DNA from: Streptomyces smaragdinus
GTDB lineage: Bacteria; Actinomycetota; Actinomycetes; Streptomycetales; Streptomycetaceae
DNA length: 64,000 nucleotides
NCBI RefSeq assembly: GCF_009604385.1
Contig: NZ_WEGJ01000023.1
Coordinates: 34,304-98,303, forward strand
Reading direction: 5' to 3'
Part shown: positions 26,182-35,011 of the stretch, piece after piece
Position numbering within the stretch: position 1 is the first letter of the stretch
Layout: each line of letters begins with the position of its first letter
The notes under the pieces: generated by a model
What the model was told of the DNA's origin: nothing
The model's database searches: none
What the model saw: only the letters and a program-made list of their open reading frames with translations
Position numbers and translations under genes: made by a program

Positions 26182-27995
26182 TGCTGCTCCTGGGTGAGGG
26201 TCGGGGGGAACGCGGTCGTCTCCGTACGGCGGGTGGCTATGCCGCCGTCGGGGGTGAGGGTGGCGAGGATGTGCCGGCGCCAGGCGGCATCGTCGCGGGT
26301 GGGGTGGTCCTCGCGCCAGTGGCAGCCGCGGGTCTCCTCGCGGAGGGCTGCGGTGTGGGTGAGGACTCGTGCCACGAGGAGGAGGTTGGTCGCTTCCCAG
26401 GTTTCCACACAGGGCTGCTCGGCGTCGGGTTTCGCCTCCCGCCGGAGGCGGGTGAGGGCGGTCGTGGCCTCCGTCAGGCTTTCGGCGCTGCGGAGGACGC
26501 CGGCGCCTCGGGTCATGAGGCGCTGGATTTCCGCCTTGGCCTCCGGCGCGATGAGGTGGTCGCCGGGGGCGGGGTCGGCGCTCGCGGCTTCGCCGCGAGT
26601 CTGTGTCCCACCCACACGCCGCCCGTCGCCGTTGTCCGGGGTCACCGTCGCCGACCCCGTGGGCACCGCCGGAGCCTCGGCCGGGGTCACCCCGGGGACC
26701 GGTGCCGGGTGGTGTGTGGGTGGGAGATCCGACCGCGGCGCAGCCGCGGCGGCCGAGGCGGCCACGCCGGACGCGATCCGCTCGGCGAACACCAACCCCT
26801 CCAGCAGCGAGTTCGACGCCAGCCGATTCGCCCCGTGGACCCCCGTACACGCCGCCTCACCGCAGGCGAAGAGCCCCGGCACCGTCGTACGACCGGACAG
26901 ATCCGTCCGCACCCCGCCGGAGGCGTAGTGCGCGGCCGGCGCCACCGGAATCAGCTCCCGCACGGGATCGATCCCGTGCGCGAGACACGCCGCCAGGATC
27001 GTCGGGAACCGCGCCGCCCACATCGCGGACCCGAAGTGGCGGCCGTCGAGGAACACGTGCTCCGACCCCTCCTCCCCCATCCGCCGCATGATCGCCTTGG
27101 CCACGACGTCCCGCGGCGCCAGCTCGGCGAGCTCGTGCTGCCCCACCATGAACCGCGCCCCGGAGCCGTCGACGAGATACGCCCCCTCCCCCCGCACGGC
27201 CTCCGAGACGAGCGGCTGCTGCCCCTCCGCGTCCGGCCCCAGCCACATCACCGTCGGGTGGAACTGCACGAACTCCAGGTCGGAGACCTCCGCCCCCGCC
27301 CGCAGCGCCAGCGCCACGCCGTCCCCGGTGGACACGGCCGGGTTCGTCGTCGCCGAGAACACCTGCCCCATCCCCCCGGTCGCCAGCACCACCGCCGGCG
27401 CCCGCACCGCGCCCACACCGTCGCGCGCGCCCTCCCCCATCACGTGCAGGGTGACACCCGACGCGGCACCGGACGGGGACTTCAGCAGATCCAGCACCAG
27501 CGCGTGCTCGACGGTCTCGATCCCCGCCGCCCGCACCGCGGCGACCAGCGCCCGGGAGATCTCCGCCCCCGTCGCGTCGCCGCCCGCGTGGGCGATCCGC
27601 CGCCGGTGGTGTCCCCCCTCGCGGGTGAGCGCGATGCCCCCGGCGTCGTCCCGGTCGAACGTCGCGCCGGTGTCGATGAGCCGCCGTACCGCCGCCGGGC
27701 CCTCCGTGACGAGCAGCCGTACCGCGTCCTCGTCGCACAGGCCGGCGCCCGCGACGAGGGTGTCGTCGAGGTGCTGGGCGGGGCTGTCGCCCTCCCCGAG
27801 GGCCGCCGCGATGCCGCCCTGGGCCCAGCGGGTGGAGCCGTCGTCCAGCTGGGCCTTGGTGACGACGACCGTACGCAGGCCCTGCGCGGCGCACCGCAGG
27901 GCCACCGTCAGCCCGGCCACGCCGGAGCCGACGACGGCCACGTCGGCGTCGATGGACCAGCCGGGGGCGGGGGCGGTCAGCCGTATGCCGGTCAT
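26178..27995 (-). CDS. nadB: L-aspartate oxidase
   Basis: FAD-dependent oxidation of aspartate to iminoaspartate, the first step of quinolinate and NAD synthesis. The 605-residue protein opens with the dinucleotide-binding VVGSGVAGLTVALRCAAQG, has TRWAQGGIAAA and REGGHHRRRI, and the flavoprotein signature GLFACGEAACTGVHGANRLASNS. It is about 60 residues longer than usual. The excess is a Pro/Ala/Thr-rich stretch at about residues 412-472, encoded by an inverted-repeat element (26581-26749) between the FAD domain and the C-terminal helical domain. It overlaps panC by four bases. Confidence 0.94.
   Translation of the reverse strand: MTGIRLTAPAPGWSIDADVAVVGSGVAGLTVALRCAAQGLRTVVVTKAQLDDGSTRWAQGGIAAALGEGDSPAQHLDDTLVAGAGLCDEDAVRLLVTEGPAAVRRLIDTGATFDRDDAGGIALTREGGHHRRRIAHAGGDATGAEISRALVAAVRAAGIETVEHALVLDLLKSPSGAASGVTLHVMGEGARDGVGAVRAPAVVLATGGMGQVFSATTNPAVSTGDGVALALRAGAEVSDLEFVQFHPTVMWLGPDAEGQQPLVSEAVRGEGAYLVDGSGARFMVGQHELAELAPRDVVAKAIMRRMGEEGSEHVFLDGRHFGSAMWAARFPTILAACLAHGIDPVRELIPVAPAAHYASGGVRTDLSGRTTVPGLFACGEAACTGVHGANRLASNSLLEGLVFAERIASGVAASAAAAAPRSDLPPTHHPAPVPGVTPAEAPAVPTGSATVTPDNGDGRRVGGTQTRGEAASADPAPGDHLIAPEAKAEIQRLMTRGAGVLRSAESLTEATTALTRLRREAKPDAEQPCVETWEATNLLLVARVLTHTAALREETRGCHWREDHPTRDDAAWRRHILATLTPDGGIATRRTETTAFPPTLTQEQQ
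26581..26749. repeat. Inverted-repeat element inside nadB
   Basis: The left arm 26581-26617 and right arm 26714-26749 are imperfect inverted copies sharing CGCGGCTTCGCCGCG-like, TC and CCCACCCACAC blocks. Each arm has its own perfect hairpin: CTCGCGGC-TTC-GCCGCGAG on the left and CCGCGGC-GCA-GCCGCGG on the right. The element lies wholly in the nadB reading frame with no stop codon and accounts for the extra residues of this NadB. Confidence 0.6.
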
Positions 27996-28975
27996 GCGGG
28001 GGCTCCAAAGGTCAGCCGGACGTTGTCGATCAGCCGGGTGGCGCCGACCTTGGCGGCGACGGCCAGCACGGCCTCGCCGGTGAAGTCGTCGTCGACCTCG
28101 GTGAAGTCGGCGGGGTCGACGAGGGCGAGGTAGTCCAGGGCGAGCGGCGGCTCGTGGCGGGCGGCGCCGTCGAGGACGAGCCGGGCGGCGTTCCGTACGG
28201 CCGACGGCAGCGCGTGCCCGGCGGACCCGCGCGCCTGGGCGTCGGCCGCCGCGCGGTCCTCGCCGAGGGCGGTCAGTTCGCGCGGCCAGTACGTCGCGGG
28301 CGGGCTGGTCTCCGCCCGCCTGGCCAGAGCGGTCTCCGCCACGAGACGGTCGCGGCCCGCGAAGAGCGCGCGGGACAGCGCGAGGGCGGTGCGTCGTTCG
28401 TCGTCGGAGAGATAGCGGTTACGGGACGACAGCGCGAGACCGTCGTCCTCGCGGACGGTAGTGACGCCGACGATCTCGACGGGGAAGTTCAGATCGCGCG
28501 CCATCCGCGTGATGAGCGCCAGCTGCTGGGCGTCCTTCTGTCCGTAGAAGGCGACGTCCGGCTGCGTGAGGTGGAGGAGCTTGGCGACGACGGTCAGTAC
28601 GCCGTCGAAGTGGCCGGGGCGGGACGCGCCCTCCAGCCGCTCGCCCATCGGTCCGGCGGCGATACGGATCTGCGGTTCGCCGCCCGGGTAGACCTCGTCG
28701 GCGGCGGGCGCGAACACGATGTCGGCGCCCGCCGCCTCGGCGATCTTGACGTCCGCGTCGAGGGTGCGGGGGTAGCGGTCGAAGTCCTCGTTCGGCCCGA
28801 ACTGCAGCGGGTTGACGAACACCGTGACCACGACCTGCCCGCCACGCGCGGCGGCGGCCCGGATGAGGGAGGCGTGCCCCTCGTGCAGCGCGCCCATCGT
28901 CATCGCGACGGCCCGCTCGCCGGTCCGGGGCAGCGCGCGCAGCTCGGCGGCGGTGTGCACCAGTCGTACGCCCAT
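27992..28975 (-). CDS. panC: Pantothenate synthetase
   Basis: ATP-dependent condensation of pantoate and beta-alanine. The 327-residue protein has the nucleotidyltransferase motif TMGALHEGHASLI (HxGH type), VFVNPLQFGPNEDFDRYPR, FYGQKDAQQLALI, and DDGLALSSRNRYL. It is slightly longer than average because of an insertion around residues 195-235 (TALARRAETSPPATYW). ATG 28975 lies 2 bases after the stop codon of the upstream DUF2520 gene, and the end overlaps nadB by four bases. panB and panD are not in the window. Confidence 0.95.
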   Translation of the reverse strand: MGVRLVHTAAELRALPRTGERAVAMTMGALHEGHASLIRAAAARGGQVVVTVFVNPLQFGPNEDFDRYPRTLDADVKIAEAAGADIVFAPAADEVYPGGEPQIRIAAGPMGERLEGASRPGHFDGVLTVVAKLLHLTQPDVAFYGQKDAQQLALITRMARDLNFPVEIVGVTTVREDDGLALSSRNRYLSDDERRTALALSRALFAGRDRLVAETALARRAETSPPATYWPRELTALGEDRAAADAQARGSAGHALPSAVRNAARLVLDGAARHEPPLALDYLALVDPADFTEVDDDFTGEAVLAVAAKVGATRLIDNVRLTFGAPA

Positions 28976-28977
28976 GG

Positions 28978-29874
28978 TCAGCGTCCTCCGTCCGCGAGCA
29001 CCCCGAGGAGGTCCTCGGCGAGCTCGGCCTTCAGCAGCCCGTTGGCCAGCGCCCGGTCGGCGGTGGCGCGGGCCATCGCCACGTAGCCGGGGACGGCGGC
29101 GGGGGCGTGGATCCGCAGCTGCTCCAGATGCGCCCGTACGGTCCCGGCGTCGCCCCGGGCCACCGGCCCGGTGAGCGCGGCGTCGCCGCTGCGCAGGGCG
29201 TTGTCGAGGGCGGCGCCCAGCAGCGGGCCGAGCATCCGCTCGGGGGCCTGCACGCCGGCCTTGTGGAGCAGCTCCTCGGCCTGGGCGACGAGGGTGATCA
29301 GGTGGTTCGAGCCGATGGCCAGGGCCGCGTGGTAGAGCGGGCGGGCCTCCTCGGCGACCCACTCGGGCTCGCCGCCCATCTCCACGACCAGGGCCTCCGC
29401 CGCGAGCCGCAGCTCGTCGGGGGCGGTCACGCCGAAGGAGCAGCCCGCGAGGCGCTGTACGTCCACGGGGGTGCCGGTGAACGTCATCGCCGGGTGCAGG
29501 GCGAGCGGCAGGGCGCCGGCGCGGGTGGCGGGGTCGAGGACCCCGGCGCCGTAGCGGCCGGAGGTGTGCGCGAGGAGCTGGCCGGGGCGGACGGCGCCGG
29601 TGGCGGCCAGGCCCTCGACCAGGGCGGGCAGTACGTCGTCGGGCACCGTGAGGAGCACCAGGTCGGCGTGCGCCAGGACCGCGGCGGGGTCCATGACGGG
29701 CACGCCGGGGAGAAGTTCCTCCGCGCGGCGCCGGGAGGCGTCGGACACGGCGCTGACGGCGACGGGGCGGTGGCCGGACAGCGCGAGGGCGGCGGCCAGG
29801 GCGGGGCCGACGCGGCCGGCGCCGATCACGCCGACGGTCAGCCGCGCGGGCTTGTCCTGCGGGGTGGGGGTCAC
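28978..29874 (-). CDS. Rossmann-like and DUF2520 domain protein
   Basis: A 298-residue protein with an N-terminal NAD(P)-binding Rossmann fold (VGVIGAGRVGPALAAALALS near residues 14-33) and a DUF2520 C-terminal helical domain with the motif ALHPAMTFTG and YHAALAIGSNHLITLV. The architecture resembles ketopantoate reductase and proline-biosynthesis reductases. Its consistent place directly before panC suggests a redox role in pantothenate supply, but no substrate has been shown from sequence. It is probably the first gene of the cofactor operon. Confidence 0.85.
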   Translation of the reverse strand: MTPTPQDKPARLTVGVIGAGRVGPALAAALALSGHRPVAVSAVSDASRRRAEELLPGVPVMDPAAVLAHADLVLLTVPDDVLPALVEGLAATGAVRPGQLLAHTSGRYGAGVLDPATRAGALPLALHPAMTFTGTPVDVQRLAGCSFGVTAPDELRLAAEALVVEMGGEPEWVAEEARPLYHAALAIGSNHLITLVAQAEELLHKAGVQAPERMLGPLLGAALDNALRSGDAALTGPVARGDAGTVRAHLEQLRIHAPAAVPGYVAMARATADRALANGLLKAELAEDLLGVLADGGR

Positions 29875-29959
29875 TCGGTGTGCTCTCCGTTCCAGTCCTC
29901 TTCGGGTACCGGACTTCTCGTCAATCGTACGCGAGCCGGGAGAGCCACCCCTCGTGCGG

Positions 29960-30469
29960 TTACGCCTCCTCGTCGTCGTCCGCGGGAGGGTCCGGAAGCT
30001 GCCACGCGGCCACCACGAGGGGCAGCAGGACGTGCGTCGCCAGCATCGCGAAGAGGATGAGGAACAGCGCCGCCCCCGGGATCTGCGACTCCCGTCCGCC
30101 CCGGTCGGCGACCATCGTCACCGCCAGGACGAGGATCATCACGAACGTCGTCGCCCCGTGCGCCGTCGAGTACGCGCGGAGCCTCAGCCCGCGCTGCCGC
30201 TCGTCGAGCTCCTGCTCGCGCCGGGACGTCGTCCCGCCGGTGATCGCGACGAGCCGGGCGGCGACCGGGAGGCCGGCCGCCAGCAGGACGCCCAGGACCA
30301 CGAAGTTGACGATCATCGCGGTGTCGCTGGGCGCCAGCACCCAGGACACGGCGGCGTCCACCCACAAAAGCCCCAGGAGGCCGGCGCCCACACCAGCCAG
30401 CACCCGGCGGGGGCGGCGGCGGGCGTAGCGGGCGGGAACCAGACGGGCCAGGTCGTCTGCCTTGTTCAT
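29960..30469 (-). CDS. Four-helix membrane protein paired with an XRE regulator
   Basis: A 169-residue integral membrane protein with four predicted helices: VLAGVGAGLLGLLWVDAAVS, TAMIVNFVVLGVLLAAGLPV, TTFVMILVLAVTMVA and ALFLILFAMLATHVLLPLVV. A basic/acidic cytoplasmic loop (SRREQELDERQRGLRLRAY) sits between helices 2 and 3, and the tail is acidic. It overlaps the upstream XRE-type gene by four bases. Such HTH plus small membrane protein pairs are frequent; the function is unknown. Confidence 0.75.
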   Translation of the reverse strand: MNKADDLARLVPARYARRRPRRVLAGVGAGLLGLLWVDAAVSWVLAPSDTAMIVNFVVLGVLLAAGLPVAARLVAITGGTTSRREQELDERQRGLRLRAYSTAHGATTFVMILVLAVTMVADRGGRESQIPGAALFLILFAMLATHVLLPLVVAAWQLPDPPADDDEEA

Positions 30470-30723
30470 GACGTGCTCCCGATCCGGGGGAAGGGCTGGA
30501 GAGAGAAGACGACCTCGACGGGGACCTCGAAGTACGCGGCGATGCGCAGCGCCAGATGGAGGCTGGGGCTGTACTCGCCGCGTTCGAGATAGCCGACGGT
30601 CTGGTAGTGGACCCCGAGGGCCGCGGCCAGGTCGCGGCGGGAGACGCCGCGCTCGGCGCGCAGCATCGGGATCCGGTTGTGGACGTTTCCGTCGCTCTTG
30701 TCCTGGCCGCCGGCCGCCGTCAC
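30466..30723 (-). CDS. Small XRE family helix-turn-helix regulator
   Basis: An 85-residue protein consisting of one Cro/CI-type HTH: IPMLRAERGVSRRDLAAALG, then VHYQTVGYLERGEYSPSLHL, with the conserved ending VPVEVVFSLQPF. It belongs to the YozG-like group that accompanies small membrane proteins. The relatively AT-rich stretch upstream (30760-30835) carries AGTACGAC and AGTACAAC direct repeats on the minus strand, which could be its operator. Confidence 0.88.
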   Translation of the reverse strand: MTAAGGQDKSDGNVHNRIPMLRAERGVSRRDLAAALGVHYQTVGYLERGEYSPSLHLALRIAAYFEVPVEVVFSLQPFPRIGSTS

Positions 30724-30851
30724 GGCCCGCCCCTCACGTCATCCATGCACAAGGTCCTCTACCGACTGTCGTACTCATCATTTGCTTGATAGCAGTTGTA
30801 CTACATCCAATTGCAGTGTCACAACCGACCCGGTCCTGCGATGCTCTTCCC

Positions 30852-31994
30852 ATGACCGACGACAGACTCCGCCGCCTGGCCGCCTACCGAGCCGCCCGCC
30901 GCACCCTGTCAGGGGGCCAGAACGCGACCACCGTCGCCGACGGCCTGAGGAAACTGACGGACATCGCGCCCGAGGGCGTCGACCTCGACCAACCCGTGGA
31001 CTTCTACGGCAACGGCCTCGTCGAGGAGCTGGAGCGCCGCACCGCCGTGGCCCTGGGCACCCAGGACGCCGCGTACTTCCCCACCGGGACCATGGCGCAG
31101 CAGATCGCCCTGCGCTGCTGGGCCGGCCGTACGGGCAACACCACCGTCGCCTCCCACCCCCTGCACCACCTCGAGGTCCACGAGGGCGACGCCTACGCCG
31201 CCGTCAGCGGCCTGCGCGCCGTCCACCCCACGACCGAGCCCCGGCTGCCGACCGCCGCCGAGGTCACCGCCGTCCGCGACCCCTTCGGCACCCTGATGCT
31301 GGAGCTCCCCCTGCGCGAGCCGGGGTTCGTCCTGCCCACCTGGGACGAGCTCACGGCGACCGTCGCCGCCGCCCGGGAGCGCGACGCGGTGGTGCACGTC
31401 GACGGCGCCCGGCTGTGGGAGACCACCGAGCACTTCCGCGCCTCCCTGCCGGAGATCGCGGGGCTGGCGGACAGCGTCTACGTGTCGTTCTACAAGTCCC
31501 TCGGCGCCGTCTCGGGCGCCGCGCTGGCCGGCCCCACCACGCTCATCGAGGAGGCCAAGGCCTGGCGCCACCGCTACGGCGGCCAGCTCTTCCAGCAGTG
31601 GCCGGCGGTCCTGACCGCGCTGCACGGCCTGGAGCACGAGCTGCCCCGCCTCCCGGAGTACACCGCCCACGCCAAGTCCGTCGCGGCGGCCCTGTCGGCG
31701 GCGTTCACCGGCGCGGGCGTCCCGTGGCACCGGGTGCATCCGGCGGTGCCGCACACGCACCAGTTCCAGGTGTGGCTGCCGTATCCGGCGGAGGTACTGC
31801 TGGAGGCCGGGACGCGGCTCGCGGAGGAACAGCGGATCGCCCTGTTCCGTTTCTGGACCGAACCGGGCACCCCTCCGGGGATCTCGTACACCGAGGTGAC
31901 TGTGGCGGCGGAGGCCCTGAAGTGGTCGCCGGCGGACGTCACGGAGGCGGTGGAGGAGTTCCTGACGCTCGTGCGGAAGGTCTCAGAGGCCTGA
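30852..31994 (+). CDS. Threonine aldolase / beta-eliminating lyase family PLP enzyme
   Basis: A 380-residue fold-type I PLP enzyme. The N-terminal part has VDFYGNGLVEELERRTAVAL and YFPTGTMAQQIALRCW; HVDGARLWET carries the PLP-pyridine Asp, and VSFYKSLGAVSGAAL carries the Schiff-base lysine. This is the pattern of low-specificity L-threonine aldolases that cleave threonine to glycine and acetaldehyde. The substrate could be another beta-hydroxy amino acid. ATG 30852 is chosen; the long upstream extension overlaps the XRE gene region and is not coding. It converges on the response-regulator gene, overlapping its end by 12 bases. Confidence 0.85.
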   Translation: MTDDRLRRLAAYRAARRTLSGGQNATTVADGLRKLTDIAPEGVDLDQPVDFYGNGLVEELERRTAVALGTQDAAYFPTGTMAQQIALRCWAGRTGNTTVASHPLHHLEVHEGDAYAAVSGLRAVHPTTEPRLPTAAEVTAVRDPFGTLMLELPLREPGFVLPTWDELTATVAAARERDAVVHVDGARLWETTEHFRASLPEIAGLADSVYVSFYKSLGAVSGAALAGPTTLIEEAKAWRHRYGGQLFQQWPAVLTALHGLEHELPRLPEYTAHAKSVAAALSAAFTGAGVPWHRVHPAVPHTHQFQVWLPYPAEVLLEAGTRLAEEQRIALFRFWTEPGTPPGISYTEVTVAAEALKWSPADVTEAVEEFLTLVRKVSEA

Positions 31995-32651
31995 GGCCCG
32001 GACCAGCCCCGTCTCGTACGCCAGGACCACCGCCTGCACCCGGTCGCGCAGCTCCAGCTTGGTGAGGATCCGCCCGACGTGCGTCTTGACGGTGGCCTCC
32101 GACAGGACGAGCTGACGGGCGATCTCCCCGTTCGACAGCCCCTGCGCCACCAGCAGCAGCACCTCGCGCTCCCGGTCCGTCAGCCGGGTCAGCTCGGGGT
32201 GCTGCTTCTCCCCGGAGAGGGACGGCATGACGGCCGTGAAGCGGTCGATGAGCCGCCGGGTGGTGCTGGGGGCGACCACCGCGTCGCCGGCATGGACGGA
32301 GCGGATGGCGGCCAGGAGTTCGTCCGGCGGAACGTCCTTCAGCATGAAGCCGGAGGCGCCGACGCGCAGCGCCGAGAAGGCGTACTCGTCGAGGTCGAAG
32401 GTGGTGAGGATGAGCACCTTCGGCGCGTTCTCGGCGGCGCAGATACGGGCGGTCGCCCCCACACCGTCCAGTACGGGCATCCGCACGTCCATCAGCACCA
32501 CGTCGACGGGTGTGTTCCCGGCGAGCTCCACCGCCTGCGCGCCGTCGCTCGCCTCGGCGACGACCTCCATGTCCGGCTGCGCGGACAGCACCATGCGGAA
32601 GCCGGTGCGCAGCAGCGCCTGGTCGTCCACGAGCATCACGCGGATGGTCAT
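31983..32651 (-). CDS. LuxR/NarL family response regulator
   Basis: A 222-residue two-component regulator. The receiver domain has the acidic pair DD near residue 9, phospho-acceptor Asp55 in VVLMDVRMP, and Lys in GFMLKDVPP. The C-terminal LuxR HTH is LTDREREVLLLVAQGLSNGE followed by the recognition helix SEATVKTHVGRIL. It lies 13 bases downstream of its cognate histidine kinase. Targets are unknown. Confidence 0.93.
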   Translation of the reverse strand: MTIRVMLVDDQALLRTGFRMVLSAQPDMEVVAEASDGAQAVELAGNTPVDVVLMDVRMPVLDGVGATARICAAENAPKVLILTTFDLDEYAFSALRVGASGFMLKDVPPDELLAAIRSVHAGDAVVAPSTTRRLIDRFTAVMPSLSGEKQHPELTRLTDREREVLLLVAQGLSNGEIARQLVLSEATVKTHVGRILTKLELRDRVQAVVLAYETGLVRASGL

Positions 32652-32664
32652 ACGGAAGGGCTCC

Positions 32665-33897
32665 TCACGCGGGCTTCAGGGGCAGGACGGCGGTGACGCG
32701 GAAGCCGCCGCCGGGGCGCGGGCCGGCGTCCAGGGTGCCGCCGACCATACCGACGCGTTCGCGCATGCCGATCAGTCCGTGGCCCTGGCCGTCCGCGCCG
32801 CCCTCCTCGTACAGCTCCCGCCCGGCGCCGCGCCCGTCGTCCTCGACGAGCAGCTCGACGCCCTGGTCCCCGTAGGTGAGGCGGACGGTCGCGCCGACGT
32901 CGGGACCGCCGTGCTTGCGGGTGTTGGTGAGGGCTTCCTGGACGATGCGGTACGCGGTCAGCTCGACGCTGGAGGGCAGCTCGCCGGGGGTGCCGATGAC
33001 CTTGAAGTCGACGGCCAGCCCGGCGCCGCGGACCTGGTCGACGAGGTCGGAGAGCTGGTCGACGCCGGGCTGCGGCACGTACTCCCGGCCGGCCGGTCCG
33101 CGTTCGTTCGTCCGGAGCACGCCCAGCAGCCGGCGCATCTCGGTGAGCGCCTGCCGCCCGGTGCCGGAGATGGTCGCCAGGGCGGTCTTGGCCTGTTCGG
33201 GGGCGGTGTCCAGGACGTACGCGGCGCCGTCGGCCTGGACGACCATCACGGACACGTTGTGCGCGACGACGTCGTGCAGCTCGCGGGCGATCCGGGCGCG
33301 TTCGGCGGCCACGGCGATCCGGGCCTGCGCCTCGCGCTCCTTCTCCAGCCGGCGGGCGCGCTCCTCGAGCTGCGCGTAGTACGCGCGGCGGGTGCGCAGG
33401 GAGTCGCCGAGGACCCACGCCATCAGGAAGGCGACCGTCATGAAGACGGTCCCGGCTATCGCCCCGGCCAGCGTCTGCCCCTCGGTCGGCCAGCGGAGCC
33501 CGGCGAGGGTCGGCGCCAGCGCGCCGCCGACGAGCGCCCAGCGCGAGGCCCACTTCACGTCGCGGGAGGCGACCGTGAAGATCAGGACGAGCATGGCGAA
33601 GTTCGCCGGCGACCACCAGGTGTCCAGGATCAGCTGGAGCACGCCCAGCACGGTGACGACGACCAGCATCTGCTCGGGCAGCCGCCGCCGCAGCGCGACG
33701 GCGGCGCAGAACGCGACGGCGATCACGGCGACGACCGCGACCTGCGCGCCGGTCTCCGGCACGTGCTCGGCGCCCGACTCCGGCGGCATGCTCCGCAGCG
33801 CGACGATCCACCCCGTGGACATCACGAGCAGGACGACGGCCCAGAAGCTGTCGACCAGCGTCGGATGACGTCGGAGGAATTCGTATACACGCTGCAC
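32665..33897 (-). CDS. Two-component sensor histidine kinase (HisKA_3 type)
   Basis: A 410-residue membrane kinase. Four or five N-terminal helices (VVLLVMSTGWIVAL, VAVVAVIAVAFCAAVAL, MLVVVTVLGVLQLIL and others) form a sensor without a large extracellular domain. The dimerisation motif ARIARELHDVVAHNVSVM has phospho-accepting His208. The HATPase domain ends with GHGLIGMRERVGMVGG. It is cotranscribed with the LuxR-type regulator. This compact type often senses membrane or cell-envelope state, but the signal here is not known. Confidence 0.93.
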   Translation of the reverse strand: MQRVYEFLRRHPTLVDSFWAVVLLVMSTGWIVALRSMPPESGAEHVPETGAQVAVVAVIAVAFCAAVALRRRLPEQMLVVVTVLGVLQLILDTWWSPANFAMLVLIFTVASRDVKWASRWALVGGALAPTLAGLRWPTEGQTLAGAIAGTVFMTVAFLMAWVLGDSLRTRRAYYAQLEERARRLEKEREAQARIAVAAERARIARELHDVVAHNVSVMVVQADGAAYVLDTAPEQAKTALATISGTGRQALTEMRRLLGVLRTNERGPAGREYVPQPGVDQLSDLVDQVRGAGLAVDFKVIGTPGELPSSVELTAYRIVQEALTNTRKHGGPDVGATVRLTYGDQGVELLVEDDGRGAGRELYEEGGADGQGHGLIGMRERVGMVGGTLDAGPRPGGGFRVTAVLPLKPA

Positions 33898-34010
33898 GTC
33901 AACCAGCGTAGGAGCGCCGGAGGGGCGCCGGAGTCCACCGGGGGATCGATCCCTGCGCAGGCCACGTACTCCGCAGGGTGGAGCCGTGACGCGTGGTTAC
34001 CCTGAGCGGC

Positions 34011-34991
34011 ATGACGGACGGACGGTGGCGGAGCTGGCGGACGGCGACCCAGGAGGCGCTGTACGGGCCGGACGGCTTCTACCGCCGCCCGGGACCGGGA
34101 CCGGCGGGCCACTTCCGCACGTCGGTGCACGCCTCACCGCTGTTCGCCGGGGCGGTGGCGGAGCTCCTGCGGCAGGTCGCCCAGGGGCTGGGGCGGCCGG
34201 CGGAGGTCGATCTGGTCGACGTGGGGGCGGGGCGCGGGGAGCTGCTGGCGGGGGTGCTGGCGCGCTACGACGGCCCCGGGACCGTACGGGCGCACGCGGT
34301 GGAGGCGGCGGGGCGGCCGGCGTGGCTGGACCGGCGGATCACGTGGCACGCGGAGCTCCCCGGGGAGGTCACGGGGCTGCTGTTCGCCAACGAGTGGCTG
34401 GACAACGTCCCCCTCGACCTCGCCGAGCCCGGCCCCGACGGCCGCCTGCGGTACGTGGAGGTCGCCCCCGACGGCGCCGAGCGCCCCGGGGAGCCGCTGA
34501 CGTCCGCCGACCTGGCGTGGGCGGAGCGCTGGTGGCCCGAGGGGGCGCGGGTGGAGCTGGGGGCGCCGCGGGACGAGGCGTGGGCGCGGGCGCGCGGGAC
34601 GCTGCGCCGGGGGCTGGCGGTCGCCGTGGACTACGCGCACGTGCGGGCGGCGCGGCCGGCGTTCGGGACGCTGACGGGGTTCCGGGAGGGGCGGGAGGTC
34701 ACGCCCGTACCGGACGGGACCTGCGACATCACCGCCCACGTGGCCCTGGACTCCTGCGCGGGCCCCGGCGGGCGGCTGCTCCCGCAGCGGGAGGCGCTGG
34801 CGGCGCTGGGGGTGAGCGGCGCGCGCCCGCCGCTGGCGCTGGCGGCGTCGGACCCGCAGGGGTACGTACGGGCGCTGGCGTGGGCCTCGCAGGCCGGCGA
34901 GCTGCTGGACCCGGCGGGGCTCGGCGGCTTCACCTGGCTGGCGGAGCCGGTCGGGATGCCGCTGCCGCCCGCCCTGGCCCCGGGCGGATGA
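34011..34991 (+). CDS. SAM-dependent methyltransferase, MidA/NDUFAF7-like (DUF185)
   Basis: A 326-residue class I methyltransferase-fold protein. VDLVDVGAGRGELLAGVLAR is the SAM-binding motif I, and LFANEWLDNVPLDL is the DUF185 signature. Mitochondrial relatives methylate an arginine of the NDUFS2 (NuoD) subunit of complex I; a nuoD-like gene lies 3 kb downstream here, though the link is only inference. ATG 34011 is preferred over 33993. The end overlaps a possible ATG for folP. Confidence 0.85.
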   Translation: MTDGRWRSWRTATQEALYGPDGFYRRPGPGPAGHFRTSVHASPLFAGAVAELLRQVAQGLGRPAEVDLVDVGAGRGELLAGVLARYDGPGTVRAHAVEAAGRPAWLDRRITWHAELPGEVTGLLFANEWLDNVPLDLAEPGPDGRLRYVEVAPDGAERPGEPLTSADLAWAERWWPEGARVELGAPRDEAWARARGTLRRGLAVAVDYAHVRAARPAFGTLTGFREGREVTPVPDGTCDITAHVALDSCAGPGGRLLPQREALAALGVSGARPPLALAASDPQGYVRALAWASQAGELLDPAGLGGFTWLAEPVGMPLPPALAPGG

Positions 34992-35011
34992 CCAGCCTCT
35001 ACGCTGGTCGT

